Shown: positions 17,580 to 26,022 of the stretch, in pieces
Position numbering within the stretch: the stretch's first letter is position 1
Layout of the letters: each line of letters opens with the position of its first letter
Source of the DNA: Nocardia testacea NBRC 100365
GTDB lineage: Bacteria; Actinomycetota; Actinomycetes; Mycobacteriales; Mycobacteriaceae
Assembly: GCF_000308775.1 (NCBI RefSeq)
Contig: NZ_BAGJ01000103.1
Coordinates: 91,816 to 155,815, forward strand
Direction: 5' to 3'
DNA: 64,000 nucleotides
Program-made: the position numbers and the translations under genes
Notes under the pieces: generated by a model
Database searches by the model: none
What the model saw: only the letters and a program-made list of their open reading frames with translations
Told to the model about the DNA's origin: nothing

Positions 17580-18482
17580 CTACGCGGAGCCGGCCGGGGC
17601 GTCCGCCGGGCGCGCGCCACGTGTCCGGTATCGCTGGGCCAATCCGGACAGCACCGGCGAGCATCCGGCGTCCAGCCGCCGGTCGGCGAGACCGTCGCTG
17701 CGGGTGGGGCCACGATTCACGATCACCACCGTGCCGCCGTTGCGGGCGACCCGGTGCACGAAACGACGGCCCGACAACACGGTCAGACTGGACCCGGCCA
17801 CCACGATCACTTCCGCCGTGTCCACCAGTTCATAGGCGGCCGCGACCCGTTCGGGCGGCACGCTCTCCCCGAAATAGACGATATCGGGCTTCCACATCCC
17901 GCCGCACCGCGAGCAATCCACCATGCGGAAACCGCTGGTGTCCTCGACCACGGCATCGGCGTCGGGTGCCACTTCGAGCCCGGTGACCGACGCGGTGGCA
18001 AAACCCGGATTGGCCTGTTCCAACTGCTCGGCCAGCGCCATCCGGGAGATACGCGCCCCGCAGCCCAGACAGCGTACCTGGGCATAACTGCCGTGCAGGT
18101 CGATCACCCGACGGCTACCCGCCTTGGTGTGCAGCAGATCGACGTTCTGGGTGATCACTCCGGTGACCATGCCCGCGCGCTCCAGTTCGGCCAGCGCACG
18201 ATGGCCGGCATTGGGGCGGGCGGCGTCCATGTACCGCCAACCCACATGATTACGCGCCCAATAGCGCTGCCGGAACACCGGATCACCGACGAACTGCTGA
18301 TAGGTCATCGGCGTCCGCGGTGGGGTGTCGGGACCTCGGTAATCGGGGATACCGCTGTCGGTGGAGATACCCGCACCCGTGAGCACGACCGTGGGCCGAT
18401 CGCCGATCAGGTCGACGAGATCGTCGAGGGTGGCGGACCAGGAGTCCTGCTGCGGCGGGGCGATCAGTGCCGTTTCGGGCAT
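17580..18482 (-). CDS. Sir2-family NAD-dependent protein deacetylase
   Basis: The predicted 300-residue cytosolic enzyme removes acyl groups from lysines using NAD. VVLTGAGISTDSGIPDYRG is the NAD-binding signature, TQNVD and the catalytic HG (IDLHGS) follow, and a zinc module has Cys pairs CLGCG and CSRCGG. GSSLTV and VIVNRGPT complete the cofactor site. Class III-like bacterial sirtuins are shorter; the extra 40 or so residues lie between the zinc Cys pairs. It lies between a small protein gene and yjbQ on one strand with short gaps, indicating an operon. No clear ribosome-binding site precedes the ATG. Confidence 0.9.
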   Translation of the reverse strand: MPETALIAPPQQDSWSATLDDLVDLIGDRPTVVLTGAGISTDSGIPDYRGPDTPPRTPMTYQQFVGDPVFRQRYWARNHVGWRYMDAARPNAGHRALAELERAGMVTGVITQNVDLLHTKAGSRRVIDLHGSYAQVRCLGCGARISRMALAEQLEQANPGFATASVTGLEVAPDADAVVEDTSGFRMVDCSRCGGMWKPDIVYFGESVPPERVAAAYELVDTAEVIVVAGSSLTVLSGRRFVHRVARNGGTVVIVNRGPTRSDGLADRRLDAGCSPVLSGLAQRYRTRGARPADAPAGSA

Positions 18483-18538
18483 ACCCCGAGCGTACGTGCC
18501 GGCCCGGCCCCGCCCACCCGGGGCCGGAATTCATCGGC

Positions 18539-18769
18539 TCAGGTCTGGACGCCGGCGAGTTTGCCCGCTTCCGCGTCCAGGCCGAGCATGGCCAGCAGAT
18601 TGCGGCAGTCGGCGGCGTCGGTGGCGTGTCCGGCCACGATCCGGGCCGCGACGGCGCTGCGGCGGGCGGCCTCGGCGCGTTCGGCACTGCGAATTTCGGC
18701 GAATTCGGCCAGATCGGCCTCGGGAAGATCGTGTTCGACGGCGGTGGGGCGGCTGGATGTGCCAGGCAT
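18539..18769 (-). CDS. Conserved small acidic protein upstream of the sirtuin
   Basis: The predicted 76-residue protein is acidic and helix-rich, with EADLAEFAEIRSAERAEAARR and a C-terminal DCRNLLAMLGLDAEAGKL. It has no membrane segment or signal. GAAGGAG lies five bases before the ATG at 18769, a strong site that supports translation; longer in-frame extensions are low-complexity. It is the first gene of the leftward sirtuin-YjbQ unit, 56 bases before the sirtuin. Function unknown. Confidence 0.65.
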   Translation of the reverse strand: MPGTSSRPTAVEHDLPEADLAEFAEIRSAERAEAARRSAVAARIVAGHATDAADCRNLLAMLGLDAEAGKLAGVQT

Positions 18770-19195
18770 GGGTCTCCTTCGAGTTGCCCGAAGCCTACGC
18801 CCAGGACCGGTGACGCACAGCACAACCGAAAACTGGGAGGCGGCCCCCGGCCGGCCCTCCCCATCTGCGCCGACCGAAACATCGGCCCGGCGTCGCGGCC
18901 CGTCGACGGACAGCGGGTCCCGGAACAGTTGCGCGGCATCGCCATCGGACACGACATGCCGGACGATTGCCGGGTTCGATACCCGGACATCGGGTAATGT
19001 GTCGCACGTCATAGCGCGACCGCGGGGACGCCGTCGTGCCGAATCCGTGTCACAGGTGCGCCGATGTCGTTTTTGCGGCCCTTGTTTTTCAGGACACATC
19101 TCCTTTAAATTCACCTCCTGCACGTTCACCAATTCGGAATGCTCGTGTTCCGCTGTTGCGGGGGCGGGATTCCACCCCAGCGAGGAGGTACACCG
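18770..19195. other. Divergent intergenic region without a gene
   Basis: This region must hold the promoters of the leftward sirtuin unit and of the rightward MHYT gene. No supported coding frame or clear palindromic operator is seen. A 17-base stem-loop at 18970-18986 resembles a tRNA T-arm, but no acceptor or anticodon arm fits around it. Confidence 0.5.
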
Positions 19196-19963
19196 GTGGA
19201 GATCGACCACTTCAGCCATGGCTGGCTCACCCCCGTGGTCGCGTACGTCATGTCGTTCACCGGATCGTTGCTCGCACTACGGTGCATGAGCCGCGTGCGC
19301 AGCAGGTCACCGTTCGACGGCTGGCTCATCGCGGCATCGGTCGCCCTCGGCGGCACCGGCATCTGGGTCATGCACTTCATCGCCATGCTGGGTTTCCGGA
19401 TCAATGGCGCCGCCATCAGATACGACGTCCCCGTCACGCTGGTCAGCGCGGTCATCGCCATGGTCGTGGTCTGGCTCGGACTGTGCCTGGCCCAGCAGCG
19501 CCGGCTGGGCGGCCAGAGCCTGCTGTTCGGCGGCGTGGTCACCGGGATCGGCGTGGGCGCGATGCACTACGCCGGTATGTACGCCATGAAGACCGATGTC
19601 GAGATCGGTTACGAGTGGTCGACCGTCGCGTTGTCCATGGTGATCGCGGTGATCGCCGCGACCGCCGCGCTCTGGTTCACCCTCAATGTGCGCGGCGCGC
19701 TGGCCACCGTGGGCGCCGCATCGGTGATGGGCGTGGCCGTGGCCGGTATGCACTACACCGGTATGTACGCCATGCACCTGGGCGAACAGCACCATATGAC
19801 GCCCTCCGGCGCCGGGGCCGCGCAGCTGCTGACCCCGCTGATCGTCGGTGTCAGTCTGCTGACCGTGGGCATGCTCTTCCACCTGGGTCTGACCGAGGTG
19901 AGCGGCGGCTCCGCCCTCACCCGCAGCCCCGCCACCGACAATTACTGGCCCACCCGCGACTGA
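19196..19963 (+). CDS. MHYT-domain integral membrane sensor protein, second copy
   Basis: The predicted 255-residue protein has about seven membrane spans and the repeated motifs MHFIAMLGF, MHYAGMYAM and MHYTGMYAM. As in the copy at 382-1167, no catalytic output domain is attached. The start is GTG at 19196, fixed by GAGGAGGT six bases upstream; an earlier ATG in frame has no such site. The two copies share motif order and spacing, indicating duplication. A copper- or gas-sensing role is known only by proposal for this domain. Confidence 0.87.
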   Translation: MEIDHFSHGWLTPVVAYVMSFTGSLLALRCMSRVRSRSPFDGWLIAASVALGGTGIWVMHFIAMLGFRINGAAIRYDVPVTLVSAVIAMVVVWLGLCLAQQRRLGGQSLLFGGVVTGIGVGAMHYAGMYAMKTDVEIGYEWSTVALSMVIAVIAATAALWFTLNVRGALATVGAASVMGVAVAGMHYTGMYAMHLGEQHHMTPSGAGAAQLLTPLIVGVSLLTVGMLFHLGLTEVSGGSALTRSPATDNYWPTRD

Positions 19964-19980
19964 CCGGAGTCGGCCGTCCC

Positions 19981-20017
19981 GTGACGCATTTCGGCCAGCC
20001 CGACCGGAATGCGTCAC
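19981..20017 (+). terminator. Stem-loop after the second MHYT gene
   Basis: GTGACGCATTTC at 19981-19992 pairs with GGAATGCGTCAC at 20006-20017 with a single G-T wobble and a 13-base loop. A third GTGACGC copy follows immediately. It lies 18 bases after the stop codon. Confidence 0.6.
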
Positions 20018-20070
20018 TGTGACGCGACCCGCTCCGGATCCGCTCCCGCACCCCCCGATAGGGTCGGGGG

Positions 20071-21138
20071 GTGCGGCAGCGGATCATCCTGGACGTGGAC
20101 ACCGGCGTGGACGATTCCCTCGCCCTGCTCTATCTGCTCGCCAGCCCGGACGCCGAGATCATGGGTATCGCCTCCACCGCCGGCAATGTGCCCGCGGCCC
20201 AGGTCGCGATCAACAATCTGGCCTGGCTCGAGCTGGCCCGGGCTCCGGAGATCGAGGTGACCCTCGGGGCCGCCGAACCGCTCGAGATCCCGCTGCGCAC
20301 CACCGAGGACACCCACGGACCGCACGGGGTCGGCTACGCCGAACTCCCCGCCCCCACCCGGCGTATCTCCGAACGCAGCGCGGCACGGATGTGGGTGGAG
20401 CTGGTACGGCGCCATCCCGGCGAGCTGATCGGGCTGTGCACCGGACCGCTCACCAACCTCGCCCTCGCCCTCCGCGCGGAACCCGAACTCCCCCGGCTGC
20501 TGCGCCGGCTCGTGATCATGGGCGGGGCGTTCTCCCACCCCGGCAACACCACACCGACCAACGAGTGGAACATCCACGTCGACCCCGAGGCCGCGAAGAT
20601 CGTCTTCGACGCCTTTTCCGCAGCCCCGCCGGACCGCCGGCCGCTGATCTGCGCCCTCGACATCACCGAGACCATCGAGATGCGGCCCGCCCATCTGATC
20701 CGGCTGGCCGAGCGGGCGGGTAGCTTCCCGCTCGAGACGGTATCGCCCGCCGACCCGCCCGCCGCGCGTTCGACGGCAAGCAATCCCATCATCCGGTACC
20801 TCACCGACGCGGTGCGCTTCTACTTCGATTTCCACCACGGATACGACCTCGGCTACCTGGCCCATATGCACGATCCGTTCGCTGCCGCGGTGACCCTGGA
20901 TCCGGCGCTGGCCCGCACCCGGCCCGCCACCGTGGACGTCGAGCTCACCGGCACCATCACCCGGGGCGCCACCATCGCGGATTGGGCCGGGATGTGGGGG
21001 CGCCCGCCCAACGCCGATATCGTGGTCGGCACCGACCCCGTGCGGTTCTTCGACCGCATGATCGCCCGCATCGGCGACCACGCCCGCGCTCTGTACCCAG
21101 GGGATCCCGTCGGCGAGCCCGTCACCCGGGTGCGATGA
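20071..21138 (+). CDS. Inosine-uridine-type nucleoside hydrolase
   Basis: The predicted 355-residue enzyme splits ribonucleosides into base and ribose. The N-terminal DVDTGVDDSLAL is the calcium-binding signature, MGGAFSHPGNTTPTNEWNIHVDPEAA is cut here to its key parts: MGGAF, then TNEWNIHVDPEA, which contact ribose and base. The C-terminal HDPFAAAV supplies the last conserved Asp. The start is GTG at 20071 with GGTCGGGGG just upstream. It is followed after 43 bases by an amidohydrolase, so the two probably form a salvage or catabolic pair. Confidence 0.9.
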   Translation: MRQRIILDVDTGVDDSLALLYLLASPDAEIMGIASTAGNVPAAQVAINNLAWLELARAPEIEVTLGAAEPLEIPLRTTEDTHGPHGVGYAELPAPTRRISERSAARMWVELVRRHPGELIGLCTGPLTNLALALRAEPELPRLLRRLVIMGGAFSHPGNTTPTNEWNIHVDPEAAKIVFDAFSAAPPDRRPLICALDITETIEMRPAHLIRLAERAGSFPLETVSPADPPAARSTASNPIIRYLTDAVRFYFDFHHGYDLGYLAHMHDPFAAAVTLDPALARTRPATVDVELTGTITRGATIADWAGMWGRPPNADIVVGTDPVRFFDRMIARIGDHARALYPGDPVGEPVTRVR

Positions 21139-21181
21139 CCTTCCCGGCATTCTCTGTCCGACCCCACCGAGAGGGAGGAAC

Positions 21182-22084
21182 ATGAACACCTCCGCAGCGA
21201 CCGAGGTCCCGGCCGACGAGATATATCTGGCGCGGTTCCGGCAACGGCTCGGATTGCCGGGAATGATCGATGTGCACACCCATTTCATGCCGCACCGGGT
21301 ACTGCGGAAGGTGTGGGCGTATTTCGACGATGTCGGTCCGCTCACCGGGCGGCCCTGGCCGATCACCTATCGCGCCGACGAATCGGTCCGGCTGGACACG
21401 CTGCGCCGATTCGGGATTCACGCGTTCACCGCACTGGTGTATCCGCACCGGCCGGACATGGCGGCGTGGTTGAACGAGTGGACCGCGAAATTCGCCGCCG
21501 ACGTCCCGGAATGCCTGCACACCGCCACCTTCTATCCCGAGCCGGGTGCGGCCGGTTATGTGGCGGCCGCGGTCGAGCAGGGCGCCCGGGTCTTCAAAGC
21601 CCATGTCCAGGTCGGCGCCTACGATCCGCGCGACCCCCTGCTGGACCCGGTCTGGGGCCTGCTCGAGGACGCCGGTGTCCCCACCGTCATCCATTGCGGT
21701 TCCGGCCCGGCGCCCGGCGCGTTCACCGGCCCCGGACCGGTCGCCGAGGTCCTGCGGCGGTTTCCGCGCCTGCCGCTGATCGTGGCGCATATGGGGATGC
21801 CCGAGTACCGGGATTTCCTGGACCTGGCGGACCGGTACTCCGAGCTGTGCCTGGACACCACCATGGCGTTCACCGATTTCGCCGAGGCCGATGTCCCGTT
21901 CCCGGCAGCCGACCGGCACCGTCTGCTCGATCACGGGGACCGGATCATGTTCGGCAGCGACTTCCCGAATATCCCCTACCCCTACCGGCATGCCGTCCAG
22001 GCCCTGGAGCGGCTCGAACTGGGCGAGGACTGGTTGCGCCGCGTCTGCTACCGCACCGCTGCGGACCGGTTCGGCCTCGGCTGA
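21182..22084 (+). CDS. Amidohydrolase-2 (ACMSD-like) metal-dependent hydrolase
   Basis: The predicted 300-residue TIM-barrel protein has the amidohydrolase-2 metal motif GMIDVHTHFMPH, a mid-protein KAHVQVGAYD with the third ligand region, VIHCGSGPAP, VAHMGMPEY and the late FGSDFPNIPYPY with the catalytic Asp. Relatives decarboxylate or hydrolyse aromatic and lactone substrates. GAGAGGGAGGA lies before the ATG at 21182. The short gap after the nucleoside hydrolase suggests co-transcription, so a base or sugar-derived substrate is possible. Confidence 0.85.
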   Translation: MNTSAATEVPADEIYLARFRQRLGLPGMIDVHTHFMPHRVLRKVWAYFDDVGPLTGRPWPITYRADESVRLDTLRRFGIHAFTALVYPHRPDMAAWLNEWTAKFAADVPECLHTATFYPEPGAAGYVAAAVEQGARVFKAHVQVGAYDPRDPLLDPVWGLLEDAGVPTVIHCGSGPAPGAFTGPGPVAEVLRRFPRLPLIVAHMGMPEYRDFLDLADRYSELCLDTTMAFTDFAEADVPFPAADRHRLLDHGDRIMFGSDFPNIPYPYRHAVQALERLELGEDWLRRVCYRTAADRFGLG

Positions 22085-22404
22085 CGGTGGTCACGTGAGA
22101 GGCCGCAACCCGCGCCCCCGTGAGCGGGTCGGACAGCGCGCGGCTCGCGCTTCCACTACCGGGATGGAGGCCATCGGCCTGTCTCCTGCGATCTTCCGGA
22201 CCGACTGGGCGTGCAGGCGAGTTGGCCCGGCCCTCCGCCGCGGATCACCGGATCGAAACCGGACAAGAACGGACCAAACCGGACCGTGGATCATTTGCCG
22301 AAGTGCCATCGCCGGAGGCTTACTGGGGATGTAGCGGATGCGGCAGAAGATCGGCAACCGTTGCCACACAACCCTTTTCATCCTATTTCGGCTGGAGTCC
22401 GACC
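22085..22404. other. Upstream region of the TIG-domain gene
   Basis: No gene is supported in these 320 bases. The notable content is the helically phased ACCGGA repeat at 22247-22283, recorded separately. Confidence 0.5.
22247..22283. repeat. Four helically phased ACCGGA repeats
   Basis: ACCGGA occurs at 22247, 22258 and 22278, and AACGGA at 22268, so the units start 11, 10 and 10 bases apart, one per DNA turn on the same face. They lie about 120 bases upstream of the TIG-domain gene and may be a cooperative protein-binding array. Confidence 0.5.
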
Positions 22405-22659
22405 ATGGCAGCTGTTCTCACCTCCCTGACCCCCTCTTCCGGCCCTGCGACGGTATTCACCTCCGTGGTGATCACCGGCTCCGGGTTCAGTAATGTCGGC
22501 CCGTTGACCGTGCGGTTCGGCACCAAGGCAACCACATTCACCATCGACTCCGACACTCAGATCACAGCTATCTCTCCGACGGGAACGGGCACAGTGCCCG
22601 TCACCGTCACCGTGGAGTTGGACGGCACCAGCAACTCACTGCCCTACACCTACGTCTGA
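22405..22659 (+). CDS. Single IPT/TIG-domain protein
   Basis: The predicted 84-residue protein is exactly one IPT/TIG immunoglobulin-like domain: LTPSSGPATVFTSVVITGSGF at the start (shortened: LTPSSG and VVITGSGF), VRFGTKATTF, TQITAISPTGTG and a final VELDGTSNSLPYTYV. It has no signal peptide, no membrane anchor and no partner domain, whereas TIG domains are usually parts of large surface proteins. GGAG lies eight bases before the ATG at 22405. A free-standing Ig-like domain may be a binding or assembly module; function unknown. Confidence 0.75.
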   Translation: MAAVLTSLTPSSGPATVFTSVVITGSGFSNVGPLTVRFGTKATTFTIDSDTQITAISPTGTGTVPVTVTVELDGTSNSLPYTYV

Positions 22660-22781
22660 CGGCCCGGCGCCCTCACCGTTGGCAACCTGAGCTGCGGTTA
22701 CTCATATACCCGCCGGATACTCGGCGAGTACCGCGGTGCCGTGCCCGCCACCCCACACCGCGGCGAGAAAGGAGCCTATTG

Positions 22782-24335
22782 CTACCGGAACCCCACACCG
22801 GCCCCGGCCCAGCGCGCCAGCGCGGCACGGCATTCGGCGATCTGCCCGGGACCCGGTGCGAATTCGGTCGCCCAGGCCACCCGGCCGTCGGGCCGCAGCA
22901 GCAGGGCGGTCGCCGCGGTGTCCTCGGTGCGCGCGCACACTACATCGATCCGGCCCGGCAGGCCGGTGAGCGCCGAAGACCACGCCCGGTTGGCGCCGAG
23001 ATCCAACAGCAGCGGCCGGTATCGCCGGATCAGTTCGGCCAGGCGCACCACACCGCCGTCGACGCGCAGCATGAGGTCCGGGGCGCTGTAGCCGACGAGC
23101 GGATGCGGGTCCACCACACCCATGTCGTAGCGCACATCCGTCCCGGCGATCATCGCGGCCACCCGCGCGACCGCGGATTCGTCGGTGAGCAGTTCGGTGA
23201 ACACCGTACGCAACGCGGTGGTGTCGCCACCGGGCGCGAGCAGCGCCGCTTGGGCGCGAGCGGCCAGTTCCGTCCGGGTGGCCGCCTGCCGGCGTTCCCG
23301 GTCGTAGCTGTCGAGCAGACCGGCCGGTGCCCAGCCGTCGATCTCCGCGGCCAATTTCCAGCCGAGTTCCACGGCGTCCGCCAACCCCACGTTCAGTCCT
23401 GGGCCGCCACCGCCGGTGTACACATGCGCCGCGTCGCCGGCCAGGAAGACCGGGCCGTCGCGGAACCGTTCGGCCACCCGGGTGTGCCCGCCGCGCAGCC
23501 GCCGCAGTAGATGCGGGCCGGGCCCCACGGGCTCGCCGAGCGGGATCTCGGCGCCGAGGACGCGGGCGATACTGGCCCGCATCTCCGCCAGCGTCATCGG
23601 TTCGTCGGTCGGGGGTTCGTCCCATTCGACGGTGGACAGCATCGGCGGCCGGCCGGCGAAGGGGGCGAAGGTGAATCCGCCGTGCTCGGTACGCAGCGAC
23701 AGGAATGGCCGGACCGGGCCGAAGCCGGGCACTCGCAGCTCACCGGTCACCGGGTCGACCCAGTCGGCGGGGATCGAGGCGTGGACCGTGCGGGCGGTCG
23801 TGCGGTCGTATCCGATGCCGGGGAAGCCGATACCGCGCTGTTTGCGGACGACACTGTGGGCGCCGTCGGCGCCGACCAGATAGCGGCCGCGCACAGACGC
23901 CGTACCGTCCGGGCCCGAAATCTCCAGCCTCACCCCGTCGCCGTCGCTGGTGACGGCCTCGACCGTCGCGCCACGGCGGATCTCGACACCGAGTTCGGCG
24001 GCGTATTCGCTCAGCGCGGCGACGAGGTCGCGTTGCGGGATCGGCAGGGTGTAGACCGGCCCGCCGTCGAGCAGGCTCAGATCGAGGGCCAGCCCGCCGA
24101 ACATGAAATACCTGTCGTTGGGCCGGGGCGGACCGGGTTTCCCGCTGAGCCGCTCGTACAGCCCGCGCCGGTCCATCAGGGGCACCACCTGGCCCACCAG
24201 GCCGTTGGCCCGGGGTTCGGTCTCGGCCTCGGCGTGGCGTTCGACGACGAGCGGCCGGATTCCGGACCGGCCCAGTTCGCAGGCCAGCAGCAGCCCGACC
24301 GGGCCGCCCCCGGCGATGATCACGTCGTAACGCAT
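22782..24335 (-). CDS. FAD-dependent aromatic monooxygenase (PheA/TfdB type)
   Basis: The predicted 517-residue flavoprotein hydroxylates an aromatic or polyketide-like substrate using NAD(P)H and O2. The N-terminal GGGPVGLLLACELG binds FAD, the DG region is in YLVGADGAHSVVRK, and GDAAHVYTGGGGPGLN is the second FAD motif. The C-terminal thioredoxin-like domain is shortened, ending RPDGRVAW, like rifampicin-monooxygenase and tetracenomycin hydroxylase relatives. The ATG at 24335 follows the tetR stop codon by one base (TGAAATG), so the two are translationally coupled. The TetR probably controls both in response to the substrate. Confidence 0.87.
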   Translation of the reverse strand: MRYDVIIAGGGPVGLLLACELGRSGIRPLVVERHAEAETEPRANGLVGQVVPLMDRRGLYERLSGKPGPPRPNDRYFMFGGLALDLSLLDGGPVYTLPIPQRDLVAALSEYAAELGVEIRRGATVEAVTSDGDGVRLEISGPDGTASVRGRYLVGADGAHSVVRKQRGIGFPGIGYDRTTARTVHASIPADWVDPVTGELRVPGFGPVRPFLSLRTEHGGFTFAPFAGRPPMLSTVEWDEPPTDEPMTLAEMRASIARVLGAEIPLGEPVGPGPHLLRRLRGGHTRVAERFRDGPVFLAGDAAHVYTGGGGPGLNVGLADAVELGWKLAAEIDGWAPAGLLDSYDRERRQAATRTELAARAQAALLAPGGDTTALRTVFTELLTDESAVARVAAMIAGTDVRYDMGVVDPHPLVGYSAPDLMLRVDGGVVRLAELIRRYRPLLLDLGANRAWSSALTGLPGRIDVVCARTEDTAATALLLRPDGRVAWATEFAPGPGQIAECRAALARWAGAGVGFR

Positions 24336-24336
24336 T

Positions 24337-24972
24337 TCAGCTCCCGGCATTCGGTACGGGCAGCCCGGCGGCCACCTGGGTGAGCGCCGCACGCAATGTG
24401 ACGGCGAGGGATGCGGGCGGCCTGGTGGTCCGGGAGTGCTCGGTGGCCACCGCACAGGCCGAGCCCACCACTGCGGCGACCAGCTTCGGGTACATATCCC
24501 GGTCGGGATCCGCGCCGACGCGTCCGGCGACTGCCGCGGCCAGCTCCCGCTGCGCGAGGGCGTCGGCCTCCAGGACCGCACCGCGTACCGCCGGCCGGGA
24601 CAGGATCTCCCCCACGCCCTCGGCCCAGCGGGTATCGCCCGACCATGCCTCCTGCGTATCGCCCTCACCCACTCCGAAACCGTGCAGGACTGCGGCGGTG
24701 ATCGCGGTCCAGAGCGGCTCCGCCGCCGGCCGGGTGCCCAGCAGTCGGCCGATCTCGTACATGCGGTCCAGGTGCCGCGAGGCCACGGCTTCGGCCTTGC
24801 TGCCGAAATAGTTGCGGAAGGTGCGATCGGAGACACCGACGGCGGCCGCGATCTCCTCGACGGTGACCGCGTCCCAGCCCTTTTCGATCGACAGCCGGAT
24901 GGTGGCGAGACTCAGCGCGAGCCGCGTCTCCCGTTTCTTGCGTGCCCGTAGCCCGGGTTCGGCATCGTCCAT
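24337..24972 (-). CDS. TetR-family regulator of the flavin monooxygenase
   Basis: The predicted 211-residue repressor has the helix-turn-helix in residues about 15-60: ALSLATIRLSIEKGWDAVTV, then GVSDRTFRNYFGSKAEAV. The C-terminal domain (AAAVAGRVGADPDRDMYPKLVA) resembles regulators of drug and aromatic monooxygenases. It is the first gene of a two-gene unit with the monooxygenase, and tandem palindromes at 24993-25024 lie 20 bases upstream of its start, so it very likely represses itself and the monooxygenase. Confidence 0.88.
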   Translation of the reverse strand: MDDAEPGLRARKKRETRLALSLATIRLSIEKGWDAVTVEEIAAAVGVSDRTFRNYFGSKAEAVASRHLDRMYEIGRLLGTRPAAEPLWTAITAAVLHGFGVGEGDTQEAWSGDTRWAEGVGEILSRPAVRGAVLEADALAQRELAAAVAGRVGADPDRDMYPKLVAAVVGSACAVATEHSRTTRPPASLAVTLRAALTQVAAGLPVPNAGS

Positions 24973-24992
24973 GCCACCCAGGGTACATATAA

Positions 24993-25024
24993 TTTCCGAA
25001 ATGGAAAGATTTCCATGGCGGAAA
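24993..25024. promoter_or_regulatory. Tandem palindromic operator of the TetR-monooxygenase unit
   Basis: Two copies of the 15-bp palindrome TTTCC-N5-GGAAA lie at 24993-25007 and 25010-25024, two bases apart. The inner halves also form a perfect ATGGAAA-ga-TTTCCAT palindrome at 25001-25016. They fill the 57-base gap between the tetR start and the end of meaB. Confidence 0.75.
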
Positions 25025-25029
25025 CTTTT

Positions 25030-26022
25030 TTAGCTGTCGAAGGCGTCCAACAGCCGCTCCGCGGCCAGCGCCGCGGTCAGGGTCCCGGCGCGGACATCGC
25101 GCTCCACTTCGCCGCGCAGCGCCTTCACCTTCGGGTTGTCGGCCAGCCGGCGAAGCAACTGGTCGTGCACCATGGTCCAGGTCCAATCCACCTGCTGACG
25201 GCGGCGTTTCTCGGCGAACTCGCCCGCGTCGGTGAGCACCCGGCGGTGTTCGAGCACGGTCTGCCAGAACTTCTCCAGACCGACCCCCTCCAAGCCGCTC
25301 ATGGTCAGCACCGGCGGCCGCCACAGCGCGTCGTGCGGATGGATCAGCCGCAGCGCCCCGGACAGTTCCCGGGCCGCCGATTTCGCCTCGATCTCATGCT
25401 TACCGTCGGCCTTGTTCACTGCGACCAGATCGGCCAGTTCCAGGACACCCTTCTTGATGCCCTGCAACTGGTCTCCGGTGCGCGCCAAGGTGAGGAAGCA
25501 GAAGACATCGACCATGTTCGCCACGGTCACCTCGGACTGCCCCACACCGACGGTTTCCACCAGGATGACGTCGTACCCGGCCGCCTCGAGCAGCACGATC
25601 GTCTCGCGGGTCGCCTTCGCCACCCCGCCGAGGGTGCCCGCCGTCGGCGACGGGCGGATGAAGGCGTTCTCCTCCACCGACAGCCGCGCCATCCGGGTCT
25701 TGTCACCGAGAATCGAACCGCCGGTGCGGGTGGACGACGGATCCACCGCCAGCACGGCGACCCGATGCCCCTGCCCGATCAGCTGCATACCGAGGGAGTC
25801 GATGAAGGTCGATTTACCCACCCCGGGCACCCCGGTGATCCCGACCCGATTGGACAGTGCCGCACCGGTTTCCGGGGTCAATCGCAGCAGCAGCTGCTGC
25901 GCCTGGTCCCGATGGTCGGCCCGGGTGGACTCCACCAGGGTGATCGCCCGCGCGAGGGCGGCCCGCTCACCGGAGCGGACCGCCTGCGCGAGTGCTTCCA
26001 CGTCGACGACACGTGCGCTCAT
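25030..26022 (-). CDS. meaB: Methylmalonyl-CoA mutase-associated GTPase MeaB
   Basis: The predicted 330-residue G protein guards methylmalonyl-CoA mutase by gating cobalamin loading and protecting the enzyme. The P-loop is GVPGVGKST, the base motif is NKAD, and the switch regions include [27 protein letters not shown] is the MeaB/ArgK signature. The C-terminal dimerisation arm ([13 protein letters not shown]) is complete. Its ATG overlaps the mutB stop by four bases (ATGA), showing coupling. The order mutA-mutB-meaB is usual for actinobacteria. Confidence 0.95.
   Translation of the reverse strand: MSARVVDVEALAQAVRSGERAALARAITLVESTRADHRDQAQQLLLRLTPETGAALSNRVGITGVPGVGKSTFIDSLGMQLIGQGHRVAVLAVDPSSTRTGGSILGDKTRMARLSVEENAFIRPSPTAGTLGGVAKATRETIVLLEAAGYDVILVETVGVGQSEVTVANMVDVFCFLTLARTGDQLQGIKKGVLELADLVAVNKADGKHEIEAKSAARELSGALRLIHPHDALWRPPVLTMSGLEGVGLEKFWQTVLEHRRVLTDAGEFAEKRRRQQVDWTWTMVHDQLLRRLADNPKVKALRGEVERDVRAGTLTAALAAERLLDAFDS

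Noticed and set aside
18970..18986. tRNA T-arm-like stem-loop CCGGG-TTCGATA-CCCGG
   Set aside because: The loop ends in A rather than a pyrimidine and no matching acceptor, D or anticodon arm is found at tRNA distances on either side.
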